Of a stretch of 64,000 bases of DNA, positions 15,929 through 24,293 are shown in pieces. The DNA is from Brachybacterium ginsengisoli (lineage in GTDB: Bacteria > Actinomycetota > Actinomycetes > Actinomycetales > Dermabacteraceae), in contig NZ_CP023564.1 of NCBI RefSeq assembly GCF_002407065.1, positions 2,728,001-2,792,000 of the forward strand. Reading direction: 5' to 3'. The position numbers and the translations under genes were made by a program. Each line of letters starts with the position of its first letter. The first letter of the stretch is position 1. Under the pieces are notes generated by a model, which was given only the letters and a program-made list of their open reading frames with translations, was not told where the DNA came from and searched no databases.

Positions 15929-17140
15929 GTGACATCCCCCAGCCCGCGTCGGTCGACGCCGATGGTCGAGATCCCCCGACCCCGGCTGAGCGTCCTGCAC
16001 GTCCTGAACCGGGTGCGGATGCGGCTGCTGGACATCCAGGTCTGGGACGTGGCCGGGACGATGACCTTCTACCTGTTGCTCTCGTTGTTCCCGGGCGCCG
16101 TCGCCGCCGTCTCCGTGATGTCGCTGATCGGCGTGGAGGCGACCACCCTCCAGGCGCTGTCCGGGATGATCACCGAGATCTTCCCGACCCTGGACCCCCG
16201 GCCCTACATCACGGCGATCGAGGCGGTCTCGACCACCCAGGGCGGCCTGCTCGGACTGCTGCTGGGCACCGCAGGCTCGCTGCTGTCCGCCTCGAACGGG
16301 GTCGCGGCCTTCCACCGTGCCCTGCACCGGGTGTTCGACACCCGCGAGGGCAGGCCGTTCCTCCTGTTCCGCACCATCGTGTTCGGGGAGACGGTGCTGA
16401 TCGTCTCGGTGGCCCTGCTGTCGATCGGCATGATCATCATGGGCGGCGAGGCCTCGCAGCGGATCGGCGAGTTCATCGGCATCCCCCGGTTCGCCTTCGC
16501 GACCTGGAACCTCGTGAAGTGGCCGATCCTGCTGGTCATCCTGATCATCGGCGTCTCGCTGGCCTACTACTCGTTCCCCAACGTGCGGCTGCCCCGCTAC
16601 CGGCTGATGACCCTGGGGTCCACGCTGAGCGTGCTGATGCTGTTCGGCCTCTCCCTGGTGGCCGGTCGCCTGATGGTCTATGCGACGCGCTTCGCCGAGA
16701 TCCTCACCGCGCTGAACGGGCTCATCGCCATCCTCATCCTGCTGTGGCTCGCCAACATCGTGGTGATCACCGGCGCCGCGCTGGATGCGGAGTTCCTGCG
16801 AGCGCGACAGATCGCGAGCGGCCTGGACGCCTGGCACCACATCGTGCTGGACCCGCATGCCTCGCACACCCTGGACTTCCTGGCGGCCGACGCCGCCGAG
16901 TCCGAGGAGCTCGGCCGGCTGGTCGCCGACGCCGCCCGCACCGGCGCCCCGCTGAGGCGCCCCCGCGGACTCCTGATCGTCGACGCCCTGAACCCCCTCG
17001 CGGTCAATCCGCCCGCCCGCCACCGCGTCACGAGCGGACCGATCGGCCCCGACCGGACCCCCACAGACCAGCCACCCACCGACCCGACCCACCCCGAGGA
17101 CCCCTCCGGTCCGCCGAGCGCAGGAGAGCCCACCGCATGA
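15929..17140 (+). CDS. YihY/BrkB-family inner membrane protein
   Basis: A 403-residue protein with six hydrophobic helices between about residues 40 and 285. Family signatures are DVAGTMTFYLLLSLFPGAVA at the first helix and the final WLANIVVITGAALDAEF. The last ~110 residues are soluble and end in a Pro/Thr-rich tail. The function of the family is unsettled (historically and wrongly called RNase BN). Start GTG 15929 with GGAG about 12 nt upstream; a TAGGCT -10-like element sits about 55 nt upstream. Its stop overlaps the peptide deformylase start by 4 nt. Confidence 0.85.
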   Translation: MTSPSPRRSTPMVEIPRPRLSVLHVLNRVRMRLLDIQVWDVAGTMTFYLLLSLFPGAVAAVSVMSLIGVEATTLQALSGMITEIFPTLDPRPYITAIEAVSTTQGGLLGLLLGTAGSLLSASNGVAAFHRALHRVFDTREGRPFLLFRTIVFGETVLIVSVALLSIGMIIMGGEASQRIGEFIGIPRFAFATWNLVKWPILLVILIIGVSLAYYSFPNVRLPRYRLMTLGSTLSVLMLFGLSLVAGRLMVYATRFAEILTALNGLIAILILLWLANIVVITGAALDAEFLRARQIASGLDAWHHIVLDPHASHTLDFLAADAAESEELGRLVADAARTGAPLRRPRGLLIVDALNPLAVNPPARHRVTSGPIGPDRTPTDQPPTDPTHPEDPSGPPSAGEPTA

Positions 17141-17703
17141 CCGTCCGCCAGATCACCGTCGTCGGCCACCGCGCCCTCTCCCAGCGCACCCGCCGGGTCC
17201 GCGAGGTCACCGACGAGCTCCGCACCCTGGTCGCGGACATGTTCGAGACCAACGACGCCGCCAACGGCGCGGGGCTCGCCGCCCCGCAGGTCGGCTCCCG
17301 CTGGCGCCTGTTCGTGTACTCCTGCGAGGACGCGAGCGGCACCCTGCGCCGCGGTGTGGTGCTGAACCCGGTCCTGGAGCGCTTCGGCGGGCTCACCCTG
17401 GACGAGGAGACCCTCGAGGGCTGCCTGTCCGTGCCCGGGGAGGGCTTCCCCACCGCCCGGCATCGTGGTGCGCGCGTCACCGGCACCGACCTCGACGGGG
17501 CGGAGGTCGTGGTCGAGGACGAGGGCGGCGTGCTCGCCCGGGCGCTGCAGCACGAGGTCGACCACCTCGACGGCTCGCTCTACCTCGACCGTCTCTCCCC
17601 GGCCCTGCGCCGTGAGGCTCTCGACGCGGTGCGGGATCGCGGCTGGCGCGCCCACGGGATCCTGGCCTGGGATCCGCGCGAGCTCGACGCGGCCGACGTC
17701 TGA
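17137..17703 (+). CDS. def: peptide deformylase
   Basis: A 188-residue deformylase that removes the formyl group from nascent N-terminal methionine. All three motifs are present: GAGLAAPQVG, EGCLSVPGE (metal-ligand Cys) and QHEVDHLDG (HExxH). A basic N-terminal helix and a short C-terminal extension ending in DAADV frame the domain. The ATG overlaps the YihY-like stop codon, so expression is coupled. Confidence 0.97.
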   Translation: MTVRQITVVGHRALSQRTRRVREVTDELRTLVADMFETNDAANGAGLAAPQVGSRWRLFVYSCEDASGTLRRGVVLNPVLERFGGLTLDEETLEGCLSVPGEGFPTARHRGARVTGTDLDGAEVVVEDEGGVLARALQHEVDHLDGSLYLDRLSPALRREALDAVRDRGWRAHGILAWDPRELDAADV

Positions 17704-17751
17704 GCGGTCACACCGCCGGGGCGCGTCCAGCGGCGCCGAGGGCGGGATCGC

Positions 17752-17757
17752 TATCCT
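17752..17757 (+). promoter_or_regulatory. -10 element, leaderless promoter of the Rieske gene
   Basis: TATCCT ends 6 nt before the ATG at 17764; no Shine-Dalgarno sequence. No good -35 is visible. Confidence 0.55.
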
Positions 17758-17763
17758 GACGAC

Positions 17764-18189
17764 ATGGAACGACCCTGCCTCTCCCGCCGCCATGCCCTCC
17801 TGATCCCCGCCACCGCGGCCGGTCTCGGCGGGCTCGCGGCCTGCGCCCCCGAGGACCAGGGCTTCGGCACCGCGGAGCCGCTGCGCGGCCAGGACGACAC
17901 GATCCCGCTCTCGGAGATCCCCGAGCAGGCGAGCACGCTGGTGAACTTCGGCGGCCAGGAGCCCTTCGTGCTGCTCGTCCGGGGCACCGGCGAGGACGTC
18001 GTGGGCTACTCCGGCTATTGCACCCACAACGGCTGCGCCCTGCGCCAGGAGGAGGCCGAGCTCGACTGCCCGTGCCACGGCTCGCGCTTCGACGCCGCGA
18101 CCGGGGACGTGCTGGCGGGTCCCGCCACCCGGCAGCTGCCCACGGTCGAGGTCGCCGTCGAGGGCGACGTCGTGCGCCGGGTGCGGTGA
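17764..18189 (+). CDS. Tat-exported Rieske [2Fe-2S] lipoprotein
   Basis: A 141-residue protein. The N-terminus has a twin-arginine signal ([10 protein letters not shown]), a hydrophobic stretch and a lipobox-like LAAC, so the mature protein is probably lipid-anchored outside the membrane as a folded holoprotein. The cluster ligands are in CTHNGC and CPCHGSRFD; the usual GPATRQLP loop closes the domain. It is not next to cytochrome bc genes, so it is not obviously the QcrA subunit. Small stand-alone Rieske proteins of this type occur in many actinobacteria with unknown partners. trmB begins 7 nt later, so both may share a transcript. Confidence 0.88.
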   Translation: MERPCLSRRHALLIPATAAGLGGLAACAPEDQGFGTAEPLRGQDDTIPLSEIPEQASTLVNFGGQEPFVLLVRGTGEDVVGYSGYCTHNGCALRQEEAELDCPCHGSRFDAATGDVLAGPATRQLPTVEVAVEGDVVRRVR

Positions 18190-18196
18190 CCGACCG

Positions 18197-19015
18197 ATGA
18201 GCACGCACCGCGACGTCGTCTCCTTCGTGCGCCGGGGCGAACGGCTCTCCCAGGGCAGGCAGAACGCCTGGGACCGCCTCTCCCCCACCTATGTCATCGA
18301 TCCGCCGCGCGGCCATCGCGACACCCTGCCCGCGGACGGCACCCGGCTGGACCTCGAGGAGGTCTTCGGCCGCCGTGCCGAGCTCGTCGTCGAGGTGGGC
18401 AGCGGGACCGGCGACAACATCGTCGCCGCGGCCCTGGACCATCCCGAGCGGGATCACCTGGGCGTCGAGGTGTACCTCCCGGGACTCGCCCAGACCCTCA
18501 GCAGGGTGGAGCGCTCCGGGAGCCCGAGCAACCTGCGGATGCTGCCGCTGGATGCGCAGCGAGCCCTGCCCGCGCTGCTGCCCGAGGGGTCCATCGACCA
18601 GCTGTGGGTGTACTTCGCCGATCCGTGGCCCAAGCAGCGCCACCACAAGCGCCGGCTGATCAATCCGCCGTTCCTGGACGCGGTGCTCCCCCTGCTCGCC
18701 GACGGGGCGGTCTTCCGCCTGGCCACCGACTGGGCGCAGTACGCCCATCACATGAGGTCGCAGCTGGATGTGCGGCCCGAGCTCGAGCTGCTGCATCCCG
18801 AGGGTCCGCGGCCGGAGGGGACCTCCTCCGACGCGATCCCGCCGAACATCGAGAGCACCGGGTGGGCACCACGATTCGAGGGTCGTGTGAAGACCGGCTT
18901 CGAGAACAAGGGTCGCGCCGCCGGACGCCTAATATGGGATCTTGCGTACACCCGTGCGGCTCGGCCGTCGGGACCGGACGGCACCTCGGACGTCGAGGCG
19001 CCGACGGCGCAGTGA
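18197..19015 (+). CDS. trmB: tRNA (guanine-N7-)-methyltransferase
   Basis: A 272-residue TrmB, which makes m7G46 in the variable loop of tRNAs. Motifs: LVVEVGSGTGDNIVAAA for SAM binding and VYFADPWPKQRHHKRRLI, the family signature with catalytic Asp, followed by LATDWAQYAHHM. An N-terminal extension of ~50 residues and a C-terminal tail of ~30 residues are typical of actinobacterial members. It starts 7 nt after the Rieske stop codon. Confidence 0.95.
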   Translation: MSTHRDVVSFVRRGERLSQGRQNAWDRLSPTYVIDPPRGHRDTLPADGTRLDLEEVFGRRAELVVEVGSGTGDNIVAAALDHPERDHLGVEVYLPGLAQTLSRVERSGSPSNLRMLPLDAQRALPALLPEGSIDQLWVYFADPWPKQRHHKRRLINPPFLDAVLPLLADGAVFRLATDWAQYAHHMRSQLDVRPELELLHPEGPRPEGTSSDAIPPNIESTGWAPRFEGRVKTGFENKGRAAGRLIWDLAYTRAARPSGPDGTSDVEAPTAQ

Positions 19016-19062
19016 CCGCCCGGGCCCACGCCCCCGGGCGGCACCGTCAGAGAGGCACCTGA

Positions 19063-20112
19063 ATGAGCGATCGAGCCGACGTCGAACTCCCCGGCGACTG
19101 GGAGGACGACGACCAGCCCGAGCCCGGTCGGCGTCGAGGACGTCGCGGCGCGCTCATCGCCCTGGGGGTCGTCGTCGCCCTGGTGCTGGGCGTCGGCCTG
19201 GTCATCGGGAACTATCTCCACGGGCTCCAGAGCTCGTACGAGAAGCGCACCGTCGTGCAGATCACCCGCGGGGCCTCCGACGGCGAGCGGCCCGACCAGA
19301 TCGACGGCTCCGGCCGCAACTACCTGCTGCTGGGCTCCGACAAGCGCTCCGAGGAGGATGCCGCCTCGGAGGGCGTCAGCGGCCAGCGCTCGGACGTGAT
19401 GATGCTGGTGCACGTCTCCGACGACGGCAAGAGCGCCTACATCATGTCGTTCCCGCGCGACCTGTACGTCGACGTCCCCGGACACGGCAAGGACCGCATC
19501 AACTCCGCCCTCGCCTACGGCGGCGTGGGGCTCGCGGTCACCACGGTCGAGAACTACGTCGGGGTCCCCATCGACCACGTCAGCCTGATCGACTTCGAGG
19601 GCATCCAGGGCCTGGTCGACACGCTCGGCGGGATCGACGTCGAGATCCCGGTCAGCTTCGAGGCCGGGGGCCACCAGTACACCAAGGGTGTCCAGACGCT
19701 CAACGGCGAGGAGGCGCTGACCTTCGTGCGCCAGCGCAAGCAGTTCGCCGACGGCGACTTCCAGCGCAACCGGAACCAGCAGGCGGTGCTCAAGGGCATC
19801 GCGACCAAGCTGATCAGCGCCGACACCCTCAGCGACCCGAGGAAGCTGGCGAGCACCGTCGACTCGATCTCGCCGTTCCTGACCACCGACGACGGTCTGA
19901 GCGCACAGGCGATGGTGGAGCTGGGGCTGTCGATGCGCTCGATCCGCAGCAGCGATCTGTACTTCCTCTCGGTCCCCCACGGCGGCCCGACCACCACTAG
20001 CGGCGGCGCGAGCGTGGTCGCGACGGACGAAGGCAAGATGGACACCCTCCGGGACGCGCTGCGCACGGACGACATGGGAACCTATTACGCTCAGAACGCA
20101 GGGACCTACTGA
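19063..20112 (+). CDS. LytR-CpsA-Psr (LCP) family cell-wall ligase
   Basis: A 349-residue LCP protein. A short acidic/basic cytoplasmic end leads to one membrane helix (residues about 28-50), then the extracellular LCP domain: NYLLLGSDKR, MSFPRDLYVDVPG (Arg-Asp core), KDRINSALAYGG and FVRQRKQFADGDFQRNRNQQ. LCP enzymes attach lipid-linked glycopolymers such as teichoic or teichuronic acids to peptidoglycan. AGAGAGG lies before the ATG. A second, much larger LCP protein is at 31680. Confidence 0.92.
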   Translation: MSDRADVELPGDWEDDDQPEPGRRRGRRGALIALGVVVALVLGVGLVIGNYLHGLQSSYEKRTVVQITRGASDGERPDQIDGSGRNYLLLGSDKRSEEDAASEGVSGQRSDVMMLVHVSDDGKSAYIMSFPRDLYVDVPGHGKDRINSALAYGGVGLAVTTVENYVGVPIDHVSLIDFEGIQGLVDTLGGIDVEIPVSFEAGGHQYTKGVQTLNGEEALTFVRQRKQFADGDFQRNRNQQAVLKGIATKLISADTLSDPRKLASTVDSISPFLTTDDGLSAQAMVELGLSMRSIRSSDLYFLSVPHGGPTTTSGGASVVATDEGKMDTLRDALRTDDMGTYYAQNAGTY

Positions 20113-20170
20113 TCCATCCCGAACCCTGCACCGGCACCCGCGCCGATGCACCAGACGCCTGGAGGTACAA

Positions 20171-20536
20171 GTGGCCAATCCGCTCGTGAGCATCGTCGTC
20201 CCCATCGCCGGGATCGTCGCCGCGGCCGTCGGCAACAAGGCCGCCGCGGCCGGCTGGGGCGCCGTCTTCGGCGAGGACGCCCCCACCATGAAGTCGCAGA
20301 AGGCCGCGAAGAAGGACGTCGCCAAGCGCCGCAAGCAGGCGAAGAAGGACGGCCTGTCCGCGTCCGAGATCGCCGCGATCAAGGACCCCTCAGACGACCA
20401 GCCGGTCTGGAAGATGATGCTGTGGGCCCTGGTCTCCGGCGTCATCCTGCAGGGGCTGCGCGTCGCGGCCAAGCGCGGGGCGCAGAAGGGGACCGAGCGC
20501 CTGACCACGCGCCGTCCCCGGCCCAACCGCGGCTGA
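20171..20536 (+). CDS. DUF4235-type small membrane protein
   Basis: A 121-residue protein with two hydrophobic helices (residues about 4-28 and 78-96) flanking a Lys-rich segment (KAAKKDVAKRRKQAKKDG). This fits the actinobacterial DUF4235 family of unknown function. The start is GTG at 20171 with GGAGG 7 nt upstream. It follows the LCP gene by 58 nt and ends at a long palindrome. Confidence 0.7.
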   Translation: MANPLVSIVVPIAGIVAAAVGNKAAAAGWGAVFGEDAPTMKSQKAAKKDVAKRRKQAKKDGLSASEIAAIKDPSDDQPVWKMMLWALVSGVILQGLRVAAKRGAQKGTERLTTRRPRPNRG

Positions 20537-20556
20537 ACCGACCGGTCCACCGATGC

Positions 20557-20592
20557 CAGAGGGCGCCCCGCAGATCTGCGGGGCGCCCTCTG
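20557..20592. terminator. 36-bp perfect palindrome, bidirectional terminator
   Basis: An uninterrupted 18+18 palindrome between the convergent DUF4235 and phoU genes. In RNA either strand would fold into a hairpin with a tight loop, so it can stop transcription from both sides. Confidence 0.75.
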
Positions 20593-20612
20593 ACATGTGC
20601 GGGTGCGGAGGC

Positions 20613-21293
20613 TCAGATCTCCTGGACGTCCACGCCCTCGCTGAGCGTGTCCAGCGAGTCGCCGGTGACCAGGAAGCCGACGCGGCGCACGAGCGAGACC
20701 GCGTGGTCGCCGAGGCGCTCGTAGAAGCGGATCAGCAGCGTCAGATCGATGATCTGGGCGTTGGTGTACGACTGCTCGCTGCTGCTGGAGATCTCGCGGG
20801 AGATCTCGAGCATCAGGTCGTCGAGCTCCTCGTCCTGCTTCTCGACCTGGGCCGCGAGCGCCAGATCCCGGTTCTCGATGACCTGGGAGGCGGCCTGCAG
20901 CGCCGAGAGGCCGAGCTCGCACATCCGCGCGATCTGGGCCCGGTGCTGCTCGGGAACGGCGATCTCGGGGTGAGCACGGCGGGCGATCAGCGCGACGTGC
21001 GCGGCCAGGTCGCCCATGCGCTCGAGCGAGGAGCTCATGCGCAGGGTGGCGACCAGCAGCCGCAGATCCGTGGCGACCGGCGACTGCCGCGCCAGCAGCT
21101 CGACGGCCTTGGCGTCGAGCTCGACCTGTCGGGCATCCAGGTGCGGATCGGCGGTGACCACGCGCTCGGCCAGCGCGAGGTCTCCCTCGAGCAGCGAAGC
21201 GGTCGCGCTCTCGAGCGCCGTCCCGACCATCTCGGCCATGTCGAGCAGGTCGTCGACGATGTGTCGCAGGTCGCTCTGGTACGCCTCGCGCAT
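20613..21293 (-). CDS. phoU: phosphate signalling/transport accessory protein PhoU
   Basis: A 226-residue all-helical PhoU with the two symmetric three-helix bundles of the family. Repeated metal-binding motifs are visible: SSLERMGDLAAHVA in the first half and RFYERLGDHAVSLVRR in the second (E-x-x-x-D-x-x-x type). PhoU links phosphate uptake to the two-component system. The ATG at 21293 has GAGGAG upstream; a longer frame exists but is not supported. It is divergent from senX3-regX3 with a candidate PHO box upstream. Confidence 0.95.
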   Translation of the reverse strand: MREAYQSDLRHIVDDLLDMAEMVGTALESATASLLEGDLALAERVVTADPHLDARQVELDAKAVELLARQSPVATDLRLLVATLRMSSSLERMGDLAAHVALIARRAHPEIAVPEQHRAQIARMCELGLSALQAASQVIENRDLALAAQVEKQDEELDDLMLEISREISSSSEQSYTNAQIIDLTLLIRFYERLGDHAVSLVRRVGFLVTGDSLDTLSEGVDVQEI

Positions 21294-21330
21294 GTGGGGT
21301 CTCCTCAATCCGGTGGTGCTCTGCACCATC

Positions 21331-21336
21331 ATCCTC
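21331..21336 (-). promoter_or_regulatory. candidate -10 element of phoU
   Basis: GAGGAT on the minus strand, giving a leader of about 30 nt that includes the GAGGAG site. Its -35 position would lie just next to the PHO-box-like repeats. Confidence 0.35.
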
Positions 21337-21362
21337 TCAGGGCGGCATGAACGGGAGGCGGC

Positions 21363-21395
21363 GGATCGTGAACTCCAGGCGACCCGCACGTGAAC
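21363..21395 (-). promoter_or_regulatory. candidate PHO box, three 11-nt direct repeats
   Basis: On the minus strand three consecutive 11-nt units begin GTTCACG, GGTCGCC and GTTCACG. This matches the layout of actinobacterial PHO boxes (11-nt units with a G(T/G)TCACC-like core) bound by PhoB/PhoP-type regulators. It lies just upstream of the predicted phoU promoter, in the gap shared with senX3-regX3. RegX3 is the natural candidate to bind it. Confidence 0.6.
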
Positions 21396-21453
21396 TCATG
21401 GCCTGATCGGCCGCGCCGTCCGGACGACGGGGCTCGATGCGGCTCGCGGGGCC

Positions 21454-21459
21454 TAGGCT
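21454..21459 (+). promoter_or_regulatory. -10 element, leaderless promoter of senX3
   Basis: TAGGCT ends 6 nt before the GTG start codon at 21466; no Shine-Dalgarno sequence precedes the GTG. Confidence 0.55.
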
Positions 21460-21465
21460 GTACAG

Positions 21466-22734
21466 GTGCCCCTGTCTGCTCTTCTCGTGCTCGCCGGCGC
21501 GATCGGTCTGGTGATCGGCGTCGCCGCGACGCTGACGCTCGCCCGCACGGATCGGCGCCGCCCGGCGGACCCGGCACCCTTCAGCCCCGCGATCCCGGAG
21601 GCCGCGACGGAGGTCCTGGCGATCCTCTCCTCCGCCTACGTGGTGCTCGATGCCGCCGGGGACGTGCTGCGCGCCTCCCCGCTCGCCTACTCCTACGGGA
21701 TCGTCCGCGCCTCCGAGGGCGACTACCCGCGGCTGGCGAGCAGCGAGCTGATGGAGCTGGCCACCGACGTGGGGCGCAACGGCGGCTTCCGTGACGAGCG
21801 GCTGACCCTGAAGCGCTCGAGCCAGGGAGATTCCGATGCGGTGATCGACGTGCGGATCGGCGCGCTCGGCGAGCACGGCACGCTCCTCCTGGCCGACGAC
21901 CTCACCCGCGCCGTGCGCGTCGAGGAGACCCGCCGCGACTTCGTGGCCAACGTGTCCCACGAGCTGAAGACGCCTGTGGGGGCGATCACTCTGCTGGCGG
22001 AGACCATGGAGGACGCCGCCGAGGATCCGGATGCCGTGCGCCGCTTCGCCGGGCGCATGCAGAGCGAGACCCATCGGCTCTCCCACCTCGTCCAGGAGAT
22101 CATCGAGCTCTCCCGGGTCCAGGGCACCTCCGCGCTGCCCGATGCGGAGCCGGTCGAGATCGACGACGTGGTCTCGGAGGCGGTCTCCCTGAACCGCAAC
22201 TACGCGCTCGGGGCAAAGATCGAGGTCGCCCTCGGCGGCGCCGACGGTCTGCAGGTGTTCGGCTCCGCCCCGATGCTCACCACCGCGCTGTCCAACCTGA
22301 TCTCCAACGCCATCGCCTACTCCGATCCGCGCACCCGCGTCGGGGTGTCCGTCCGGCGCGACGGCGGCATGGTCGAGATCTCCGTGAAGGACCAGGGCAT
22401 CGGCATCTCCAAGGAGAACCTGGAGCGGGTGTTCGAGCGGTTCTACCGGGTGGACCGGGCACGCTCGCGATCCACCGGGGGCTCCGGTCTGGGCCTGGCG
22501 ATCGTCAAGCACATCGCGAACGACCACGGCGGCGAGGTCACCGCCTGGTCGCTGCCCGGACAGGGCTCGACCTTCACGCTCCGGCTGCCCGAGATGGGCC
22601 GCACCGAGACCATCACCGCAGGGGAACGACGGGCCGCGCCCGTCGAGGACGCGCCGGCCGAGGACGCCGCGCGCACCCCCGCACCAGCACCCACCATGGC
22701 GACCGGTCACCGGTCGGGGAAGGCACACACATGA
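21466..22734 (+). CDS. senX3: sensor histidine kinase, SenX3 type
   Basis: A 422-residue phosphate-responsive kinase. One N-terminal membrane helix (residues about 3-27), a degenerate PAS-like region (about 45-150), then HisKA with FVANVSHELKTPVGA (His165), and the ATPase with NLISNAIAYSDP (N box), DQGIGIS (G1) and GSGLGLAIVKHIAND (G2). An Ala/Pro-rich tail follows. The start is GTG, decided by the -10 element just before it. It overlaps regX3 by 4 nt. Confidence 0.93.
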   Translation: MPLSALLVLAGAIGLVIGVAATLTLARTDRRRPADPAPFSPAIPEAATEVLAILSSAYVVLDAAGDVLRASPLAYSYGIVRASEGDYPRLASSELMELATDVGRNGGFRDERLTLKRSSQGDSDAVIDVRIGALGEHGTLLLADDLTRAVRVEETRRDFVANVSHELKTPVGAITLLAETMEDAAEDPDAVRRFAGRMQSETHRLSHLVQEIIELSRVQGTSALPDAEPVEIDDVVSEAVSLNRNYALGAKIEVALGGADGLQVFGSAPMLTTALSNLISNAIAYSDPRTRVGVSVRRDGGMVEISVKDQGIGISKENLERVFERFYRVDRARSRSTGGSGLGLAIVKHIANDHGGEVTAWSLPGQGSTFTLRLPEMGRTETITAGERRAAPVEDAPAEDAARTPAPAPTMATGHRSGKAHT

Positions 22735-23420
22735 CGCGCATCCTGATCGTGGAGGACGAGGAATCCTTCTCCGACCCGCTGTCCTACAGCCTGCGGAAGG
22801 AGGGATACGAGGTCGCGGTGGCGGACAACGGCACCGACGGCCTGCGGATCTTCTCCACCCACGGCGCGGACCTGGTGCTGCTGGACCTCATGCTCCCCGG
22901 GATGAGCGGCACCGAGGTGTGCCGGGAGATCCGCCGCACCTCGAGCGTCCCGGTCATCATGCTCACCGCCAAGGACGACGAGTTCGACAAGGTGCTGGGG
23001 CTCGAGCTCGGGGCCGACGACTACGTCACCAAGCCCTACTCCTCTCGGGAGCTGCTGGCCCGGATCAAGGCCGTGCTGCGCCGCGGACAGGACTCCGCCG
23101 AGCAGGAGGACGACTCCGTCCTGAGCGCCGGCGGCATCATGATGGACGTGGAGCGGCACGTGGTCGAGGTGCGCGGCGAGGAGGTCGCGCTACCCCTGAA
23201 GGAGTTCGAGCTGCTCGAGATGCTGCTGCGCAACGTGGACCGGGTGCTCACCCGCGGCCAGCTCATCGACCGGGTCTGGGGCGCGAACTACGTCGGCGAC
23301 ACCAAGACCCTCGACGTCCACGTCAAGCGCCTGCGGGCGAAGATCGAGGACGACCCGCGGAACCCGGTGCACCTGGTCACGGTGCGCGGCCTGGGGTACA
23401 AGTTCGAGTCCGAGGCCTGA
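22731..23420 (+). CDS. regX3: OmpR-family response regulator, RegX3 type
   Basis: A 229-residue PhoB/OmpR-like regulator. The receiver domain has the acidic pair VEDEE, the phosphorylation site Asp52 in LVLLDLMLPG and the conserved Lys in YVTKPYSSREL. The C-terminal winged helix contains LPLKEFELLEMLLRN and DVHVKRLRAKIEDDP. Together with SenX3 it controls phosphate starvation genes in mycobacteria. Its ATG overlaps the senX3 stop; a strong hairpin follows 30 nt after its own stop. Confidence 0.95.
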   Translation: MTRILIVEDEESFSDPLSYSLRKEGYEVAVADNGTDGLRIFSTHGADLVLLDLMLPGMSGTEVCREIRRTSSVPVIMLTAKDDEFDKVLGLELGADDYVTKPYSSRELLARIKAVLRRGQDSAEQEDDSVLSAGGIMMDVERHVVEVRGEEVALPLKEFELLEMLLRNVDRVLTRGQLIDRVWGANYVGDTKTLDVHVKRLRAKIEDDPRNPVHLVTVRGLGYKFESEA

Positions 23421-23449
23421 TACCCGATGAGGGCCTGATCCCCGGCAGA

Positions 23450-23485
23450 CAGAACGCCCCGCAGCTCACGCTGCGGGGCGTTCTG
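23450..23485. terminator. bidirectional hairpin after regX3
   Basis: A 15-bp perfect stem (23450-23464 with 23471-23485) around a 6-nt loop, between regX3 and the convergent lipoprotein gene. Confidence 0.8.
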
Positions 23486-23505
23486 CGCGGATCGTCCGGG
23501 CCGGG

Positions 23506-24003
23506 TCAGCCGGCGGCGGGCTCCGGGGTCTCGTAGTACTCCAGGGAGCTGTCGATCACGGGCAGGGAGATCGAGGTGGACTCGCCTCCGGCGGTGACCT
23601 CGAGGTCCAGGATCGTGCCGGGGACGGCGTCGATCGCGCCGATCGGGACCACCTCGCGGCCCTCGCCCGTCCCGAGGCCGACGGTGCCCTGCGCCGGGAC
23701 CTGCACGTCGGCGGAGAAGATGGAGCTGCCCCCGTCCAGACCCTCGACGCTCACGGTGAGCTCCTCGGCCGAGTAGTTCGCGACCGTCGCGGAGAGCACG
23801 GGGGTGCCGTCCTCGCCGACGACCAGGACCGCGTTGCGCACTCCGGCGAGCAGAGCGCCGTTCTGCTCGATGTTCGCGTTGGTGCCATCGGCCGCCTGGT
23901 AGAAGTCCTTGGTCTGCACCGGGGACATGTACGTGCAGCCGGTGGCCGCGAGCGCCAGGCCCAGGGCTGCGGCTGAGAGCACGGAACGGCGGGAACGGCG
24001 CAC
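23506..24003 (-). CDS. conserved actinobacterial lipoprotein
   Basis: A 165-residue exported lipoprotein: basic start, hydrophobic stretch ALGLALAAT and lipobox with Cys at TGCTY. The mature part is a beta-rich domain (NAVLVVGEDGTPVLSATVAN and following strands), perhaps an immunoglobulin-like fold. I do not recognise a function. The start is GTG at 24003 with AGGAG 6 nt upstream. A TACCCT -10-like element at 24060-24065 would give a leader of ~50 nt. It is divergent from carD. Confidence 0.75.
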   Translation of the reverse strand: MRRSRRSVLSAAALGLALAATGCTYMSPVQTKDFYQAADGTNANIEQNGALLAGVRNAVLVVGEDGTPVLSATVANYSAEELTVSVEGLDGGSSIFSADVQVPAQGTVGLGTGEGREVVPIGAIDAVPGTILDLEVTAGGESTSISLPVIDSSLEYYETPEPAAG

Positions 24004-24240
24004 GGGGGACTCCTGTTCGATGCCGCTGAGCGGCGGGGACGTTCTGGGACAGCTCTGACAGGGTACCCCACCGAGGGGCCTCCAGGACGGCCCGCGGGCC
24101 CGCCGTGAGCAGGACGACCCCCCACATCCGAGAGGGGGTCGCGCACACCTCGTCGCAGCCCTCGGAACCTCGCCGGATCGCGGCCCGGAACAGGGTCTCG
24201 AAGTGCCTCACCGGACGGTGAGCAACCAGGTCGGCGCGGA

Positions 24241-24268
24241 TTTTACCACGACCCCCCGATGCTAGACT
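24241..24268 (+). promoter_or_regulatory. carD promoter
   Basis: TTTTAC (24241-24246) and TAGACT (24263-24268), 16 nt apart, in the least GC-rich patch of the 290-nt gap upstream of carD. The leader would be about 20 nt and includes the AAAGGGG ribosome site. Confidence 0.55.
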
Positions 24269-24293
24269 GATCCGCGGAAAGGGGACCCACCAC

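Noticed and set aside
13724-17092. Very long open frame (over 1100 codons) on the minus strand opposite the GH65 and YihY-like genes.
   Set aside because: It is antisense to well-supported genes, has composition typical of GC-rich shadow frames and no recognisable domain.
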